From Atriophallophorus winterbourni (Eukaryota > Platyhelminthes > Trematoda > Plagiorchiida > Microphallidae), in NCBI GenBank assembly GCA_013407085.1, contig JACCGJ010013494.1, forward strand, positions 1-64,000: a stretch of 64,000 nucleotides of DNA, in the 5' to 3' direction. Of the stretch, positions 29,935 to 42,219 are shown one piece after another. The notes under the pieces are model-generated. The model was given only the letters and a program-made list of their open reading frames with translations. It was not told the origin of the DNA and searched no databases. Made by a program: the position numbers and the translations under genes. Each line of letters starts with the position of its first letter. The stretch's first letter is position 1.

Positions 29935-29952
29935 TGGTGAGCCCGTTTCATC
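29935..29952 (+). promoter_or_regulatory. Gypsy primer-binding site
   Basis: TGGTGAGCCCG follows the LTR end after four bases. TGG is the complement of the tRNA CCA end. CsRn1-type elements are known to use tRNA-Trp, but I cannot confirm the tRNA here. Confidence 0.6.
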
Positions 29953-29999
29953 TATATCTATATACATTTTTTTTTGCTCTGAACTCCCTGAATTTTACG

Positions 30000-31361
30000 A
30001 TGTCATCAAATGATTTACTAGCTGGTCACCCATCGGAAAACGCCATTAGCATGGCGTGCCCGTCGTTCGATATTTCAAATCCTCGAATTTGGTTTGCACA
30101 GTTAGAAGCTGTTTTTCGCTGCAGAGGCGTCTCACGACAAGAGACAATGTTTTCATACGTCACCGCCAATCTCCCTACTTCAGTTGCCTCCGAAATTATT
30201 GATATTATGGACCCCATGCCTAGCGAAGATCCCTATTCGCAACTTAAGGCAGCCATACTTAAACGCACATCCGTTTCCGATGAAGCGCGTTTACAAAAAC
30301 TTTTATCTGGCGTTGAACTAGGTGATCGTACCCCATCTCAGTTACTACGGTACATGCGCTCATTAGTCGGGCAGACGAAATTGGACGATTCGATTTTACG
30401 CCACCTTTGGCTAAATTGTTTACCGGTGAACACTAAGACTATTCTCGACGCGTCTAGCGATTTCCTGATAGTCGACACTTTGGCTGAAACTGCCGATAAA
30501 ATACACGAGTTCATGGTCCCGCGATCCGTTAGCGCCGTAACAGAGAGTACTCCTACGATTGATTGTTCACCATTAAACGCAATCACTGAACGTCTATCAG
30601 GACTTGAAGCCGCGATTAACTTTGGTCGTCATAGAAGTCCCAGTCGTAGTTCTCGTCGTCGACAGAGTTCGCATAACGACAAGCCGTTCTGCTACTTTCA
30701 CTACCGATTTGGCAATCGTGCAAAGAAGTGTCGACCCGGATGTAAACACCCAAAGTCTTTTCAAACAGCCTGTGGGAAACTTCCACGCCAGCCAGTAATC
30801 GCGACAGCTGCTGGTGGCCCCTCCCAGAGTCGCCTGCTTTTTGTGTACGATTCATCCACGCGGTTGAAATTTCTCGTCGACACAGGTGCAGAGGTTAGCG
30901 TTATCCCTCGATCTCAGGCACAACGCAACCTGACACCCTCCGGCATTAAACTACAGGCGGCCAACAACACAAAGATCGCGACCTATGGTGAGACTTGTTT
31001 GACATTAAACCTTGATTTGCGTAGGCAATTCCCGTTTATCTTTTTGATTGCGGACGTCCAAAAACCGATTATTGGTATTGACTTTCTCAGCAAATTTGGC
31101 CTAACGGTCGATGTGCGACAGAGAATGTTACGCGACGACACCACGTCACTTAACGTCCACGGGAATGTAGCCTGCATCAATACGCTTGGATTGCGTGTGT
31201 TTGTGCCCGAACACGACACATTTTCGTCACTGTTCTGCAAGTTCGCTTCCCTCACACGCCCTACGTCCAATAGTTACAAACCTAAGCATAATGTCCTCCA
31301 CCACATTCTCACAAAAGGTCCCCCGGTTTTTGCACGTGCCCGCCGCCTGGCACCAAAGTGA
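30000..31361 (+). pseudogene. Gypsy gag and protease part of the polyprotein
   Basis: The likely start is the ATG at 30000 (MSSNDLLAGH). Gag capsid motifs include NPRIWFAQLEAVFRCRGV and LLSGVELGDRTPSQLLRYMR. The nucleocapsid motif is CYFHYRFGNRAKKCRPGC, that is C-x2-H-x9-C-x3-C (CHCC) rather than the usual CCHC. The protease active site is FLVDTGAEVSVIP (DTG at 30879-30887). The frame ends at a TGA at 31359-31361, and coding similarity continues beyond it. Confidence 0.88.
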
Positions 31362-33955
31362 TTAAAAGCGGCTAAAAGCGAATTTCAACTCATGATCAAC
31401 ATGGGCATTGTACGTCCATCTAGCAGCTCGTGTGCTTCTCCCCTGCATATGGTTGCTAAAAAGAACGGTGATTGGAGACCCTGCGGTGATTACCGCGCTC
31501 TAAATAATATTACTGTTCCGGACCGCTATCCCATCCCCATATTCATGATTTCGCGTTGAACCTACGCGGTAAATGTGTTTTCTCAAAGCAGGATCTTGTT
31601 CGAACATATCATCAAATCCCCGTGGCCCCGGAAGCTATTGCAAAAACTGCTGTTATTACTCCATTCGGCTTATTCGAATTCTCACGCATGCCATTTGGTC
31701 TACGTAACGCAGCGCAGTCTTTCCAACGCTTCATGGATGAAGTTTTAAGAGGCCTGGATTTTGTTTACGTTTATATCGACAATGTTCTTATACCAAGCTC
31801 ATCCACCGACGAACACTTTCAACATATGCACACCGTTTTACAACGTTTCGTTGACTATGGCATCTCGATCAATTTTGAAAAGTGCGTTTTTAATCAGAAT
31901 TCCGTCGAATTTCTCGGGAACACGATCGAAGCCGATGGTATTTAACCCGTCCATGCAAAAGCCCAAGCCATTGCCGACTACCCCCTCCCCCAGTCTATCA
32001 AAAGTCTACGCCGCTTTTACTGTATGGTGAATTACTACTGCCGTTTTATCCCTCAGTGCGCCCAAACCCTACAACCGCTTACAGATATTTTGAAAGGAAA
32101 TGCAAACACACTTGTTCTGAGTACCGACGCCACGTCTGCGTTCAATGCTATCAAGGAAAGGTTGATTAAGGCTACAACCTTAAAACATCTCAACACAGAC
32201 CCCTCGACGCGTCTCTTATTGACTACCGATGCATCGCAGGTCGCTGTTGGCGCCGTTCTGCAACAGATAGTTGATGGTAATATTGAACCACTCGCTTTCT
32301 TTTCCAAGAAGCTTCAGCCTACTCAGACTCGATGCAGCACATTTAGCCGAGAACTCTTAGCTATTTACTTCGCTGTTAAACATTTCCGTCACAACCTAGA
32401 GGGTCGAATGTTCACAATATATACTGAACACAAGCCCCTGATTTATTTCCTACGATTACCGTCAGATCGGCATTCCCCGCGAGAGCTGCGTCACCTTGAT
32501 TTCATCTCTCAGTTTACCACCGACATCCGTCATATCGATGGTTGTAGCAACGTGGTAGCTGATGCGTTATCCCGTGGTGACATTCATGAACTCTCGAATA
32601 CGGCTATCGATCTTCACGAGATAGCCAGATATCAAGAGACCGATCCGGAATTCGACGCAATCCAGTCTAACAAATCCCTCAAGATCCTCCTTTTGCCATT
32701 GCTTAACTGTGAGCAATACATTTACTGTGACATTTCCACCGGTAATCCGAGGCCTTTTGTTCCTCAATCATATCGGCGGAAAGTTTTCGACCACTTACAT
32801 GGTTTATCTCACCCCGGGATACGTTCTACAGTAAAGCTCATCACAGCACGCTTTATTTGGTCTAATATCCGTACTGACGTTCGCCTTTGGGCTAAACATT
32901 GTGTTGCTTGCCAAACGAGCAAGATACACCGTCATACAAAGACCTCCCCTGGCAAATTCGATCTCCCGAACTCCCGTTTTCAACATGTTCATGTTGACAT
33001 AGTTGGTCCCCTACCAATTAGTAACAAGTTCACCTATCTCTTGACTTGCGTTGATCGTTATACCCACTGGCCCCAAGCGAACCCCATACCCGATATTTCT
33101 TCGGAGACTGTTGCCCGTGCTTTTTTCGAATCATGGATTTCTATTTTCGGAGTTCCCTCAACTGTTACCACTGATCGAGGTTCACAGTTTACTTCCACAT
33201 TATTCCGGGACTTGAATCGAATCCTTGGTTGTTCCCATCTCCGTACCACTGCTTATCATCCCGCTGCCAATGGTATGGTAGAACGTTTTCACCGCCAGTT
33301 AAAGGCTGCAATCACTGCCTCTTCTACTACACAATGGTCGGAACGCTTACCTATCATTCTTCTCGGCATTCGTAATACAATCAAAGAAGATGTAGGTTGT
33401 TGTCCCACTGAGCTTGTTTTTGGCTCGACTATCAGACTTCCCGGTGAAATGTTTATTGATGCTCGCACTACCGGTGAAATTGACCCAGTATCCTTTGTTA
33501 CCCGGTTAAAACAACATTTCCAATCCCTCCGACCTATACCCACACGCCCGAACACTCGACCTGATCAGATACACCCTGATCTACACACATGCACCCATGT
33601 TTTCGTTCGCGTTGATAACGTCAAGAAACCTTTGCAAGCACCTTATACCGGTCCGTACAAAGTCCTCCAACGCAAGCCAAAGTATTATATTCTCGAGTAC
33701 AACTGAAAGAGTGATTCGATCAGTATTGATCGTCTGAAGCCTGCATACATCGAACAATCGTTACCCAGTGTGCCTCCATCCTCTACACCCCCTACTCAGC
33801 CTATGACTGACGATATGTCAAACCCATCCTGCACCCCTCCCACCCAACCAATGACTGATACATCATCCACCCCATCACAACCACCCACACGCGTTCCCGA
33901 TACCAAGCGCATCAAACGAACCCGTTTCGGTTGCAACATTGTACATCTTATTTGA
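31362..33955 (+). pseudogene. Gypsy RT, RNase H and integrase, broken
   Basis: [39 protein letters not shown], a frameshift near 31535, then [18 protein letters not shown] and [19 protein letters not shown]. The catalytic box reads YIDN, not YIDD (31772-31783). RNase H: TTDASQVAVGAVLQQ and FSRELLAIYFAVKHF, with TEHKPL. Integrase: HLHGLSHPGIR and CVACQTSK (zinc finger), VHVDIVGPL, VTTDRGSQF and ANGMVERFHR (DDE). In-frame stops fall at 31943-31945 and 33704-33706. The C-terminal tail contains two PPTQPMTD repeats. The loss of the second RT aspartate alone would inactivate it. Confidence 0.9.
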
Positions 33956-34010
33956 TGGAACTTACAAACATTGACAGTAGCGAGCGTTTCTCTTCCCTGA
34001 TCCACGCTCT

Positions 34011-34024
34011 AGGGGGGGGAGTTC
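34011..34024 (+). other. Gypsy polypurine tract
   Basis: The run agggggggga, followed by gttc, lies directly before the 3' LTR. It is the expected plus-strand priming site. Confidence 0.75.
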
Positions 34025-34386
34025 TGTAGCACTTGTATATTATTTATTCTTAATCAATTCTGACAATATTTTTCATTGTTATTATTGTACCGTATCTTGC
34101 ATTTTGTTTTAATGTTTTGATACACAACATACACTTTTTCGAACTCGACTCGTGCTTCTGATTTTGCGTGCTTGTGGATTCGGTTGATTGGACTCGATGT
34201 TAACATTCTGTTGCGACTAACAATCTCGACATCAATTTCAGCATTCGTTGGAATTTATTTTCCTTCAAGAATATTTCTCGAGCAAAAGAAGGATATTGTG
34301 ACGGATTTGTATTCTCTGAACATTTCGTGAGTTACAGCTATTTTCTGTAATTTCTGCGTTCTTATTTTGAGTATATATCCGCTACA
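34025..34386 (+). repeat. Gypsy 3' LTR, 362 bp
   Basis: It starts TGTAGC and ends GCTACA, giving short terminal inverted repeats TGTAG/CTACA. It matches the split 5' LTR closely along its length. Confidence 0.95.
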
Positions 34387-35907
34387 AGGTCGACGGTTTG
34401 TCTGATTTGGCCATAAAAATGAAAAATTGTTAAATCACATTGAAGCAAATGAAGTTTGACGCCGATTTGAATTCAGTCATAACTTTGGAAGGATTAGTGA
34501 AATGCTCCCCTGTTGGGTTACAACAGCAGTGGGCTGACGCAGCGGATACAATGCTTGATGACGGGTCCGAAGTTGATTTCGCCAGTCTGACAGAGTTCGT
34601 ATCTCGGAGAGCAAGAATTGCTAGGAGAAGATTTGGCATGCTAATAGATAGAACATCTGTCTCTTCGAAGCCATCAGAGAAACCAAGAATGCCAGATGGA
34701 AGGAGGGTGTTTATGACTACGAGGGAACCGAGGCCAATGCTGGTTGAATGTTTTAAATGTAGAGGACCTCATAAGATAGAAGATTGTCCTGTTTATCAGG
34801 AGGCTGACGTAAAAGCCAGATGAAATATGGCTAAGCAGCATGAAATATGTTACGTTTGCTTATGCGGTCTCACAGGGCATTCGATTGCAAGATTACGAAT
34901 ACTTACCCCGTTGAAGGTTGTAGTAGACGACACCATTCTTCACTGCCTTATGATCATCCTAATGAGCAACTGAAAAGTATAAACTGCAGTGTTACTGCTC
35001 TCAGTGCAACAGTAAGCTTAGGCTACCTGACAGTAAACTTGACACGCCAGTTGGACTTGTTCCAGTTGTGGCTTTCGTTGATAATGACTGTGATACAACT
35101 TTGATCTCGCAGAGTTTTGTTGAGAAATTTTGTATGCCTATGTGCCCTGCTCAAGTGTCGCTTACAACTTTGGGCAATCAACGGGTAATGAACTGCTCCC
35201 GTCTGAATATAAATATTCTTTCTGCAGATGGTGGAGAAGTCATTCAGGTTTCGAATGCTTACACCGTAGGAACCTTGCCGCATGTGTCCCAATCGTCAAC
35301 TAGCGCTCTGCGTGAACGTTATGATTATTTAAAGGGCGTTGAATTATTTGACGTTCTTGATCAGCCGGTGACAGTGCTGATTGGTTGCGACATTCCTGAA
35401 GCACACTGGGAGTTAGAACAGCGGCTTGGTAGAAGAGGCCGTCCGTTTGCAACGAAGACATTGCTGGGTTGGATATTACAAGGGCCTGCGTGTAAAACGT
35501 TTGAGGATATTGACCTTTGTGTTGTCGGTTGTGATCTGAAAGCTGAGTAACCTGACACTGAATTAGCTCAGTCGGATTTTGTGACTGAATTTCCCGACAC
35601 TAATTCGGATCAGATGGAGACTAAGCCTGGCTCACCTGACACCAAATCAGCCAAAATGAATAGTAGGCCTGGTTCACATGACAGTGAATCAGCCGAAGTG
35701 GGGGCGACAGATGGTCGGCGTGACTATTCATATGAGTGGCGCAAGACGTTCGGTTGTGTACCCGATGAGCCATTTGTGTTTCGGACACCGGATACACTTA
35801 TTTCAATTTGCAGATTAGAGTTGTTTAGATGGCGCAAGATGACGCTATTTGAGGATGAAATACACAAGGCTCGTTCGGCTGGGAATGCACGCATAAGCTT
35901 CTTGTAA
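34387..35907 (+). pseudogene. BEL/Pao retrotransposon, gag end and protease
   Basis: Gag remnants are DGLSDLAIKMK, QQQWADAADTMLDDGSEVDF and LTEFVSRRARIARRRFG. A zinc knuckle CFKCRGPHKIEDC follows (C-x2-C-x3-H-x4-C, one residue shorter than usual). A second knuckle region near 34830-34960 is frameshifted (CYVCLCG; VEGCSRRHHSSL). The Pao-type protease region has FVDNDCDTTLISQSFV, with DND in place of D-S/T-G, and VLIGCDIPEAHWELE with RPFATKTLLGWILQGP. A TAA at about 35548 interrupts the frame. It continues through imperfect repeats (PGSPDTKSAKMN; PGSHDSESAEV) to 35907. RT and integrase are absent. Confidence 0.78.
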
Positions 35908-36640
35908 GGAACGGTGGCAGAACCGGAGGACGTGTGGGTCTTAGTCTGACAAACTATTTCCCTATAAAAAGCCACATGTGTCCAATGATGGCAATGCGAC
36001 GTGGCGTGTGTGACTCGCCACTAAATAAAGTCATTTGCTATTCTGGGTTTATACGGTAAGGTACTAGTAAGAATTTGGCCGGAGGTGTAAGATGCAACTT
36101 TATAAAATTCTTCCTTTTCCTTCGTCTTTACCTTATATTTTGAAACAATTTCCAGAATCTAAATTTTGTTGAATATATTTTCCGGTATTTTATATTTATG
36201 CTGTATTTGATGGAAAACATTTCTTTTGTTAATAAAAACTTGCTATTGTAAATCTTTTCTTTACACGCCTTTGGTTAATTATTTGTTTTAATTGTTCGTT
36301 TTGGCCATTGTCGGTCATTGTTGTTAAATTTGGTTGCCATTTTGGGCACTTGAAATTGGCTTGTATTTTGACACCACTTTTGGGTGTTTTGTCTTTGATA
36401 GACATTTTGGACGGCGATTTTGGTAACTCCTTTCATTCCATTCATATCTTAGGTCGTCATTGAACTTGTTTGCATTTGATATAACTGATTCTGGAGTATT
36501 TTGGCTCCACTGTTTGCTGTACGTTCCTATACAGTTGAGGTTTGTATAATTATTGTTGTTGTAATTGTTGCTAATTACAGTACCGTATAACATCCGAATT
36601 GTGGTTTAAAATTGTCGAACTAACAAACGGGTGAAATACG
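35908..36640. other. Unassigned sequence after the BEL fragment
   Basis: No domain was recognised. A minus-strand Asn-rich frame (36593-36324) looks like low-complexity sequence. This may be non-coding BEL sequence, but nothing proves it. Confidence 0.35.
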
Positions 36641-36646
36641 CGTTAC

Positions 36647-37352
36647 TTACGTCACAGACGTTACACCACTGATCACGTCGGTTTCATTTGACAGCGTAGA
36701 TCCTACCCTAACTCGGAATGTTCTACCTGTTAGGAAGGCCTTTATCCAAGCAAATAGACTACTCCGAATGCCGTTTACTGCTAGCTCAATCTCTAGAAGT
36801 CGGTGGTTTACGGAATCAAAAGCCTTGCTGAAGTCTATGTAAAGTGCTTCGACAGGCTTTCCTCCATCCATCCTTTTAGTGGCAGTATTGGGAAAACTAA
36901 GAAGGTTTGTCAGGCAGGATCTACCTTTGAGAAATCCATGCTGAGTTACACTCAGTACAGAATGCCGACAAACATGCTGACAGATTTTGTCACACAGCAG
37001 TTTTCTCATTACTTTCGAGACGATGCTATTCAGACTGGCATGTCCATAGTTACCAACAGTTGAGCTGCAACAATCCCTTGAGTATTGGCACGATTATAGC
37101 TTCTTTCCACTTACTAGGAATCACTCCCATGTTCAAGCATCAATTAAAGAGCTTGCATAAAGGTTCTATAAGCACCGGGGCAAGATTCTTTATCATAATC
37201 GAGTGGATACCGTCTGGTCCCTCAGCTTTGTTGGCGCGAGCATGGATAAGTGCTTCATACACCTCGGATTCCATGAAGGACAACTCATCTAGTGCAGGAG
37301 CGCCAGGTAGTAGATTAAACGAGCTAGACGAAGCAATAAACGAGCAGTTCAA
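36647..37352 (-). pseudogene. CR1-like LINE, second subfamily, RT fingers and palm
   Basis: Read from 37352 downward: EALIHARANKAEGPDGIHSI, then CDKICQHVCRHSVLSVTQHG, FLKGRSCLTNLLSF, ALYIDFSKAFDSVNHRLLEI and FLTGRTFRVRVGSTLSNETD. It stops at SGVTSVT in place of SGVPQGSV, so it is 3'-truncated. A near-identical stretch lies at 38458-38988. Confidence 0.82.
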
Positions 37353-39135
37353 TTCAGTTCAGTTTTGCACAGTACAGTATGTGACTAACAAGCCAATCGA
37401 GCGTCCAGAATTTCTTTCGGTGGAAAGCTTCAGAGAAACACTTATCACTGCCAAAACGTTTATTCTTTTTGTCTGTTTGAAATCCTCTGCGATCGCTACG
37501 CCAAGAGATTATCCGTGTTGAATTTAGGAATCACCGCGCTATAGCCGATGCTGGAAAAAGTAAAAGCAGTTTATGTACACCAGGGCGGTGAGAGGTCAGC
37601 TGAAGTAGCATCGGGTATAATAAATAAAAAACACAGAGTACTCTAGCCCTCGATTTGTTTACGGGATAACGCTAGAAAATGAAATACCTAAGCTTGTATA
37701 GCAATTAAGGAGAGTATTCAGGTGAAAACTTACCCCAGTTGCAGTCCAAACCCTGCTTAAAACTTGAGACTGTACTGCAGGATATAAGTTCTTCTGGAAG
37801 AATGATCTAGAACTTTACAACCCTACGGCTGAAAAAGTGTTTCCTGGAGTCCAGCCTACATCGCTTCTTAGCAAATTTAAGTAATGGCTCCGGGTCCCCA
37901 GGTCGGGGCTTAAGGTAAAGAAGTCGTTCATTGACATTAAAGGTTTCTATTAAGTCACATCTTAAACGACGGCACTTAAGGGAGAAAAGATCGAGAGACA
38001 TTCGGTGCGCAGCGTACGGCTTCCCTCGCTGACCCTCAATCATGCGAGTTGCTAGGCGCTGTATGCTTCCAAGTCGAAGGATGTTCTTTTTGTGGTGAGG
38101 ACACCACGCCTAAACAGTATTCGAGATGCGGCCGAACTAATGCTTTGTATGGCGGCAGAAATACATCGTGTCTTCTGCGCGATAGCTCTGATTTCAGCCG
38201 AAAAAGTACCTTGCATGCAGGCTGAGCCGAAGCGGCAAATTAGTCCTCCCATTTGAAATGAGCCCCAACCAGTACTCCTTAACACACTGTGTAGTGTTAA
38301 CACTAAATGAATTCCCTGCCACCTAAAACGAAATTTTATGAACATGTGCTGACAAGAGTTGGCTTTTCTTTAGGTTCAGTGAGAGATCCCACTGGTATGA
38401 CCAGTTTATGACCCGCTTAAACTCGTGCAACAAGGTACCTTCATCCGTTGATCCAATTTATTTCACATCATCTGCGAAAATGAAGCATAGGCACTTCAAT
38501 GCAGAGTCGTCGATGAAAATCAGGAAGAGAAAAGGACCGAGTACCGACCATTGGGGTACACCACTTATCACGTCGGTTTGATTTGACAGCGTAGATCCTA
38601 CCCTAACTCGGAAAGTCCTACCTGTAAGGAACGCTTTTATCCAAGCAAGTAGACTACCCCGTATGCCTTTTGCTGCTAGCTTAATCTCTAGAAGGCGGTG
38701 ATATCCGGAATCGAAAGTCTTGCTGATGTCTGTGTAGAGGGCTTCGACCGGCTTCCCTTCATTCATCCTTCTGGTAGCAGTGTTGAGAAAACTAAGAAGG
38801 TTTGTCAGGCAGGATCTACCCTTAAGAAATCCATTCTGGGTAACACTCAACGGTGAATGCCGACAAAGATTCTGACAGATTTTGTCACGCAGAAGTTTTT
38901 CTATCAGTTTCAAGACGATGCTAGTCAGACTGACCGGTCTATTGTTACCAACAGTTGACCTGCAACCACCCTTGTGTATAGGCGCCACTATGGCTTCCCT
39001 CCACTTACTGGAAACAACTCCTAGTTGCAGGCATGAATTAAAGAGCTAGCAAAACGATTCGGTAAGCACCGCAGCAAGATGTTTAAGCATAACTGAGTAG
39101 ATGCCATCCGGTCCCTCAGATATGTTGACACGAAC
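37353..39135 (-). mobile_element. CR1-like LINE, second subfamily, 5'-truncated copy
   Basis: The 3' tail ttcaattcagttcagttttg lies at 37353-37372, followed by a 3' UTR (about 37380-37530, gccaatcgagcgtccagaat). Coding remnants are PLLKFAKKRCRLDSRKHFFS, VLFRLKSELSRRRHDVFL with PPYKALVRPHLEY, FLIFIDDSALKCLCFIFADD and TFDSGYHRLLEIKLAAKGIR. Frames are broken at about 38052 and 38458. This copy and 36647-37352 are head-to-tail neighbours of one subfamily. Confidence 0.82.
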
Positions 39136-39139
39136 ATCA

Positions 39140-41700
39140 ATAAGTGCGTCAAGTTCAATTCAGTTCAATTTGAATGATCTAAAAAGCATATAGCATTACA
39201 AAAAAACAGAATAATATGCGAACAACAAATAACATAACAAGCAAAAATAAGATTTGGTTGCTTACTCAGCAGTTCAAGAATCAGTTAAAAATCGGAAGGG
39301 CAAAAATTGTTTTCGATTGGTGGGATGACAAATGTAGATGCATGGTGTTAAGATGTATAATTTTCTTCAATGCACGGGTTTAAAGTCAAAACATCTGCTG
39401 ATTTGGTGAGTTTACAACATGATCTGGTAGATCGTTTCACGTAAAGCAAACTCGCAAGGCAAAAAATGTCGTCTACAGTTGAGTCTCTTTTTGGGTAAAA
39501 GCGACCATGCTTGAATTGTATATTCCATCGTGAGCCTTATGTATGTATTGTGTATTGACTGTATGTATGCATTGTATTGACTTTTCTGGTAACCTACCGA
39601 AAATTCAATTCAGGAGTGATAATTTCTGTGATGTTTTTCTATAGACGGAGATGTATTGGCTCGGCATCCGCAGGGTGTGGCTTATCAGCACACACAAGGC
39701 CTTTTGTTCCGTATTACACGAGAGGCTGTGTGTACCGAGAGAATACTGTAACTCCACATATTTTCCAAAGTTTAACGTATGAAACGTTTGGAAATTGAAA
39801 AAATAGGTGATTCTTATGGGACCAAAGCTGGAGGTTGTCCATAATCTTCTGGAGCAGTTCGCAGTATTCCGGCTTATTTATCATTTACCTCACTTTTGTA
39901 TCGTCCGCGAACAGTACGATCCTACATTTGATGAGAGCTGGTATGTCATTGGCATAAAGTGCGAAGATTATTGGTCCTAGGAAAGATCCGTGAGGCACAC
40001 CGCTTGTAAAGGCTACTGATTTCGATAGTGCACAGTCCACAGAGACATAAACAAGCCGGTCAGTCAGGCTATCTTTTAACCAAGCTAATAGTCAGCCAGC
40101 GATACCACAACCTTTCAGCTTGTGTAAAAGAATACTGTCGTTTTCATGGTCAGGTTCTTCGGACATATCGAGGTAACATACATGGATGTTTTTGCCAACA
40201 ACTACTGCTAGAGTCCAATCGTAAATGGTTAGAAAAATGTTAGTAAGGCATGACAATCCCATTTTAAACTAAGTCGCGCTCCCGAAAATAGCTTATTTTG
40301 TTTAAGGCATTTGCTCATCTTGGTAGCCACGATCCTTTCCAGCAGCTTGGATATGGCGGATAACAAGGTAACAGGTCTATATTTTGCTGGCTCTGAACAA
40401 GTCCCGCCTTTGAAAATCGGGAATATAATACCAGATGTTCATTCCGTCGGTATGACACTTTGAGACATCGATTCGCAGAATAACTCAGTCTGAGGTCCGC
40501 ATAGTACTTGTGCACAATGCTTGAGTATATTGGGTGTAATTTTACAATAACCAGGGTATTTTCTATGATTTAACGATAGTAGAGTTCAAAACACCTCTTT
40601 TTGGTAATGGTTATTGTGTCCAATGGTACAAGATGCATTATTTCTGGATCCAGTTGTATATCCACACCTTCCTTTGGACAAAATACTGTAGCCTAATAAT
40701 TTACGAGAACATACGCGGTGTTAGCTGCATTTGTTTTCGTTTCAGAGGGCGTCTGTAAGGCCGCAACTCCTGTTTTTACTGAACACTGCTTGTTCACAAT
40801 CTGGTAAACAAGCTTTGAATTTTGTATTATTTTAGACATTATATCAGCTTGCTACTGTATTATGTCTTCAGCAATAAGTGTAATGACATTGTTTCTTAGT
40901 TTACGAAAGGTCTCCCATGTGGTATCGGTGGTTAACCGACGATGGTTTCTCCTAGTCATATTTCACAGTCTAATCCATTTCCGAGTGCGACTGCGGATTT
41001 TAAATCCGAATGCATTTCCACACTGTTCTAGTACGAATGCTGAGTTTGAGTTGCTTTCCCGGTTCCGCTCGGGCAAAATGATAGACCACTGATCTTTTAA
41101 TCCGATTTGCCAATCGTTATTCAAACTTTGGGCGTTTCAAAATTTAGATATCCAAAGTGATTGACAGATAGTCATACCTTTCTGACGATATTTGTTTTAT
41201 CGTTTGTTTGCTCTGCTGGACATAGGTAGTCAGAATTCGAGATCAAACGGTCGCTCGAAAATAGCGGACAATCGTATATAACTGAGTCTTCTTCAGTTGT
41301 CAAGATCAGTTCGAGTATTGAATTACATGTGTGTCTCTCTGTATCTCGGATTGCTTTCCACCTCATTATACAAGGGAATATTGTCAAAAAGCTGCTGCAA
41401 GAGGGCAGCAGTGAAGGTATTTTAAAAGGATCACAGTCTCCCATCATCAGGATTCTTGTAAGTTATAGCGAGGAAATAGAGCGTAACATGTTGAATAGAG
41501 TCATTTCATACACTTCCGGGGCTGCTGCTGGCTGCTGTGTTATTTTGACATGTCGGCCTTCAAACAGTTCAGTTACATTAGACAGTAATTGGTTATTAAG
41601 CCAATCGAGAGTACAGAAATTCGTAAGCTGTAAAGAAGCACTCACCAGTGCCATTAGCTTTGTTCTTACTGTTCGTTTGAAATTGTCGATTCTATTATCC
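39140..41700 (-). mobile_element. CR1-like LINE, degenerate long copy
   Basis: The 3' tail agttcaattcagttcaattt is at about 39148-39167, followed by the 3' UTR shared with 5010-5150. RT remnants at 39840-40270 on the minus strand include SGVPHGSFLGPIIFALYAND, VLFADDTKVR and LPRYVRR. Endonuclease remnants at 41447-41172 include MMGDCDPFKIPS, SILELILTTEEDSV and SSDRLIS. The stretch at about 39560-39800 is unlike the rest and may be an insertion. Many stops are present. Confidence 0.72.
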
Positions 41701-41719
41701 GGACTGTATTTTTAGTACA

Positions 41720-42140
41720 TTTTACTTTTCACATGACAGTACGTGGCTAACGAGCCAATCGTGCGTAAAGATTTCTTTTGATAATATGCCACATTAAAGC
41801 GTACACTACTTCAAACGACATGTTTAAAAATGTCTTCTGGCATGAGAGTAATGTGGAGTGCAACACACAAAGTCATCTCATCAATAGTTGATGAGAGATA
41901 TTAGTGCGTTACAACAACAATAGATGGATCTTACCAACTATTGAATTACGGATAAAATCAGAAAATGAAGAAAGCCACAGAGCTGCCGCATGCCTGAAGT
42001 ATCCCGATCTTTTCTCCGTTAGGGCCTGTTTTTAAGTGGTGCCTTAATTGGAACCGTTAAGATCTTGTTGGGTTTCAATGCGGAACCGTAAATATGGTAA
42101 TTTATTTCACGAATACTCTCCCTAATTGCAATAGAAGCTT
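41720..42140 (-). pseudogene. CR1-like LINE 3' region, second subfamily
   Basis: The stretch acgtggctaacgagccaatc at 41742 matches the 3' UTR at 37382. Remnants of the C-terminal coding part (ALTEKRSGYFRHA on the minus strand) lie near 41960-42030. Confidence 0.5.
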
Positions 42141-42219
42141 AGGTAGATCACCATTTTCAGCGATATCAACTAAACAAGTAAATGCTTGAGTTTTCCGTTT
42201 TTAATGTAAAATTATTCTT

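Larger units (their letters stand above)
24752..34386 (+). mobile_element. Ty3/gypsy LTR retrotransposon, CsRn1-like, with nested CR1
   Basis: The 5' LTR is split (24752-25081 and 29899-29930) and the 3' LTR is 34025-34386. Removing the nested LINE leaves a 4.8-kb element with order LTR, primer-binding site, gag, protease, RT, RNase H, integrase, polypurine run, LTR. LTRs start TGTAG and end CTACA. The Gag CHCC motif and the coding order fit the CsRn1 clade of Ty3/gypsy elements known from flukes (established knowledge; clade call by eye). Internal stops, a frameshift and an altered RT active site show it is dead. The flanking 5-mers (gtatt and aggtc) do not match, so no target duplication is evident. 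Confidence 0.9.
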
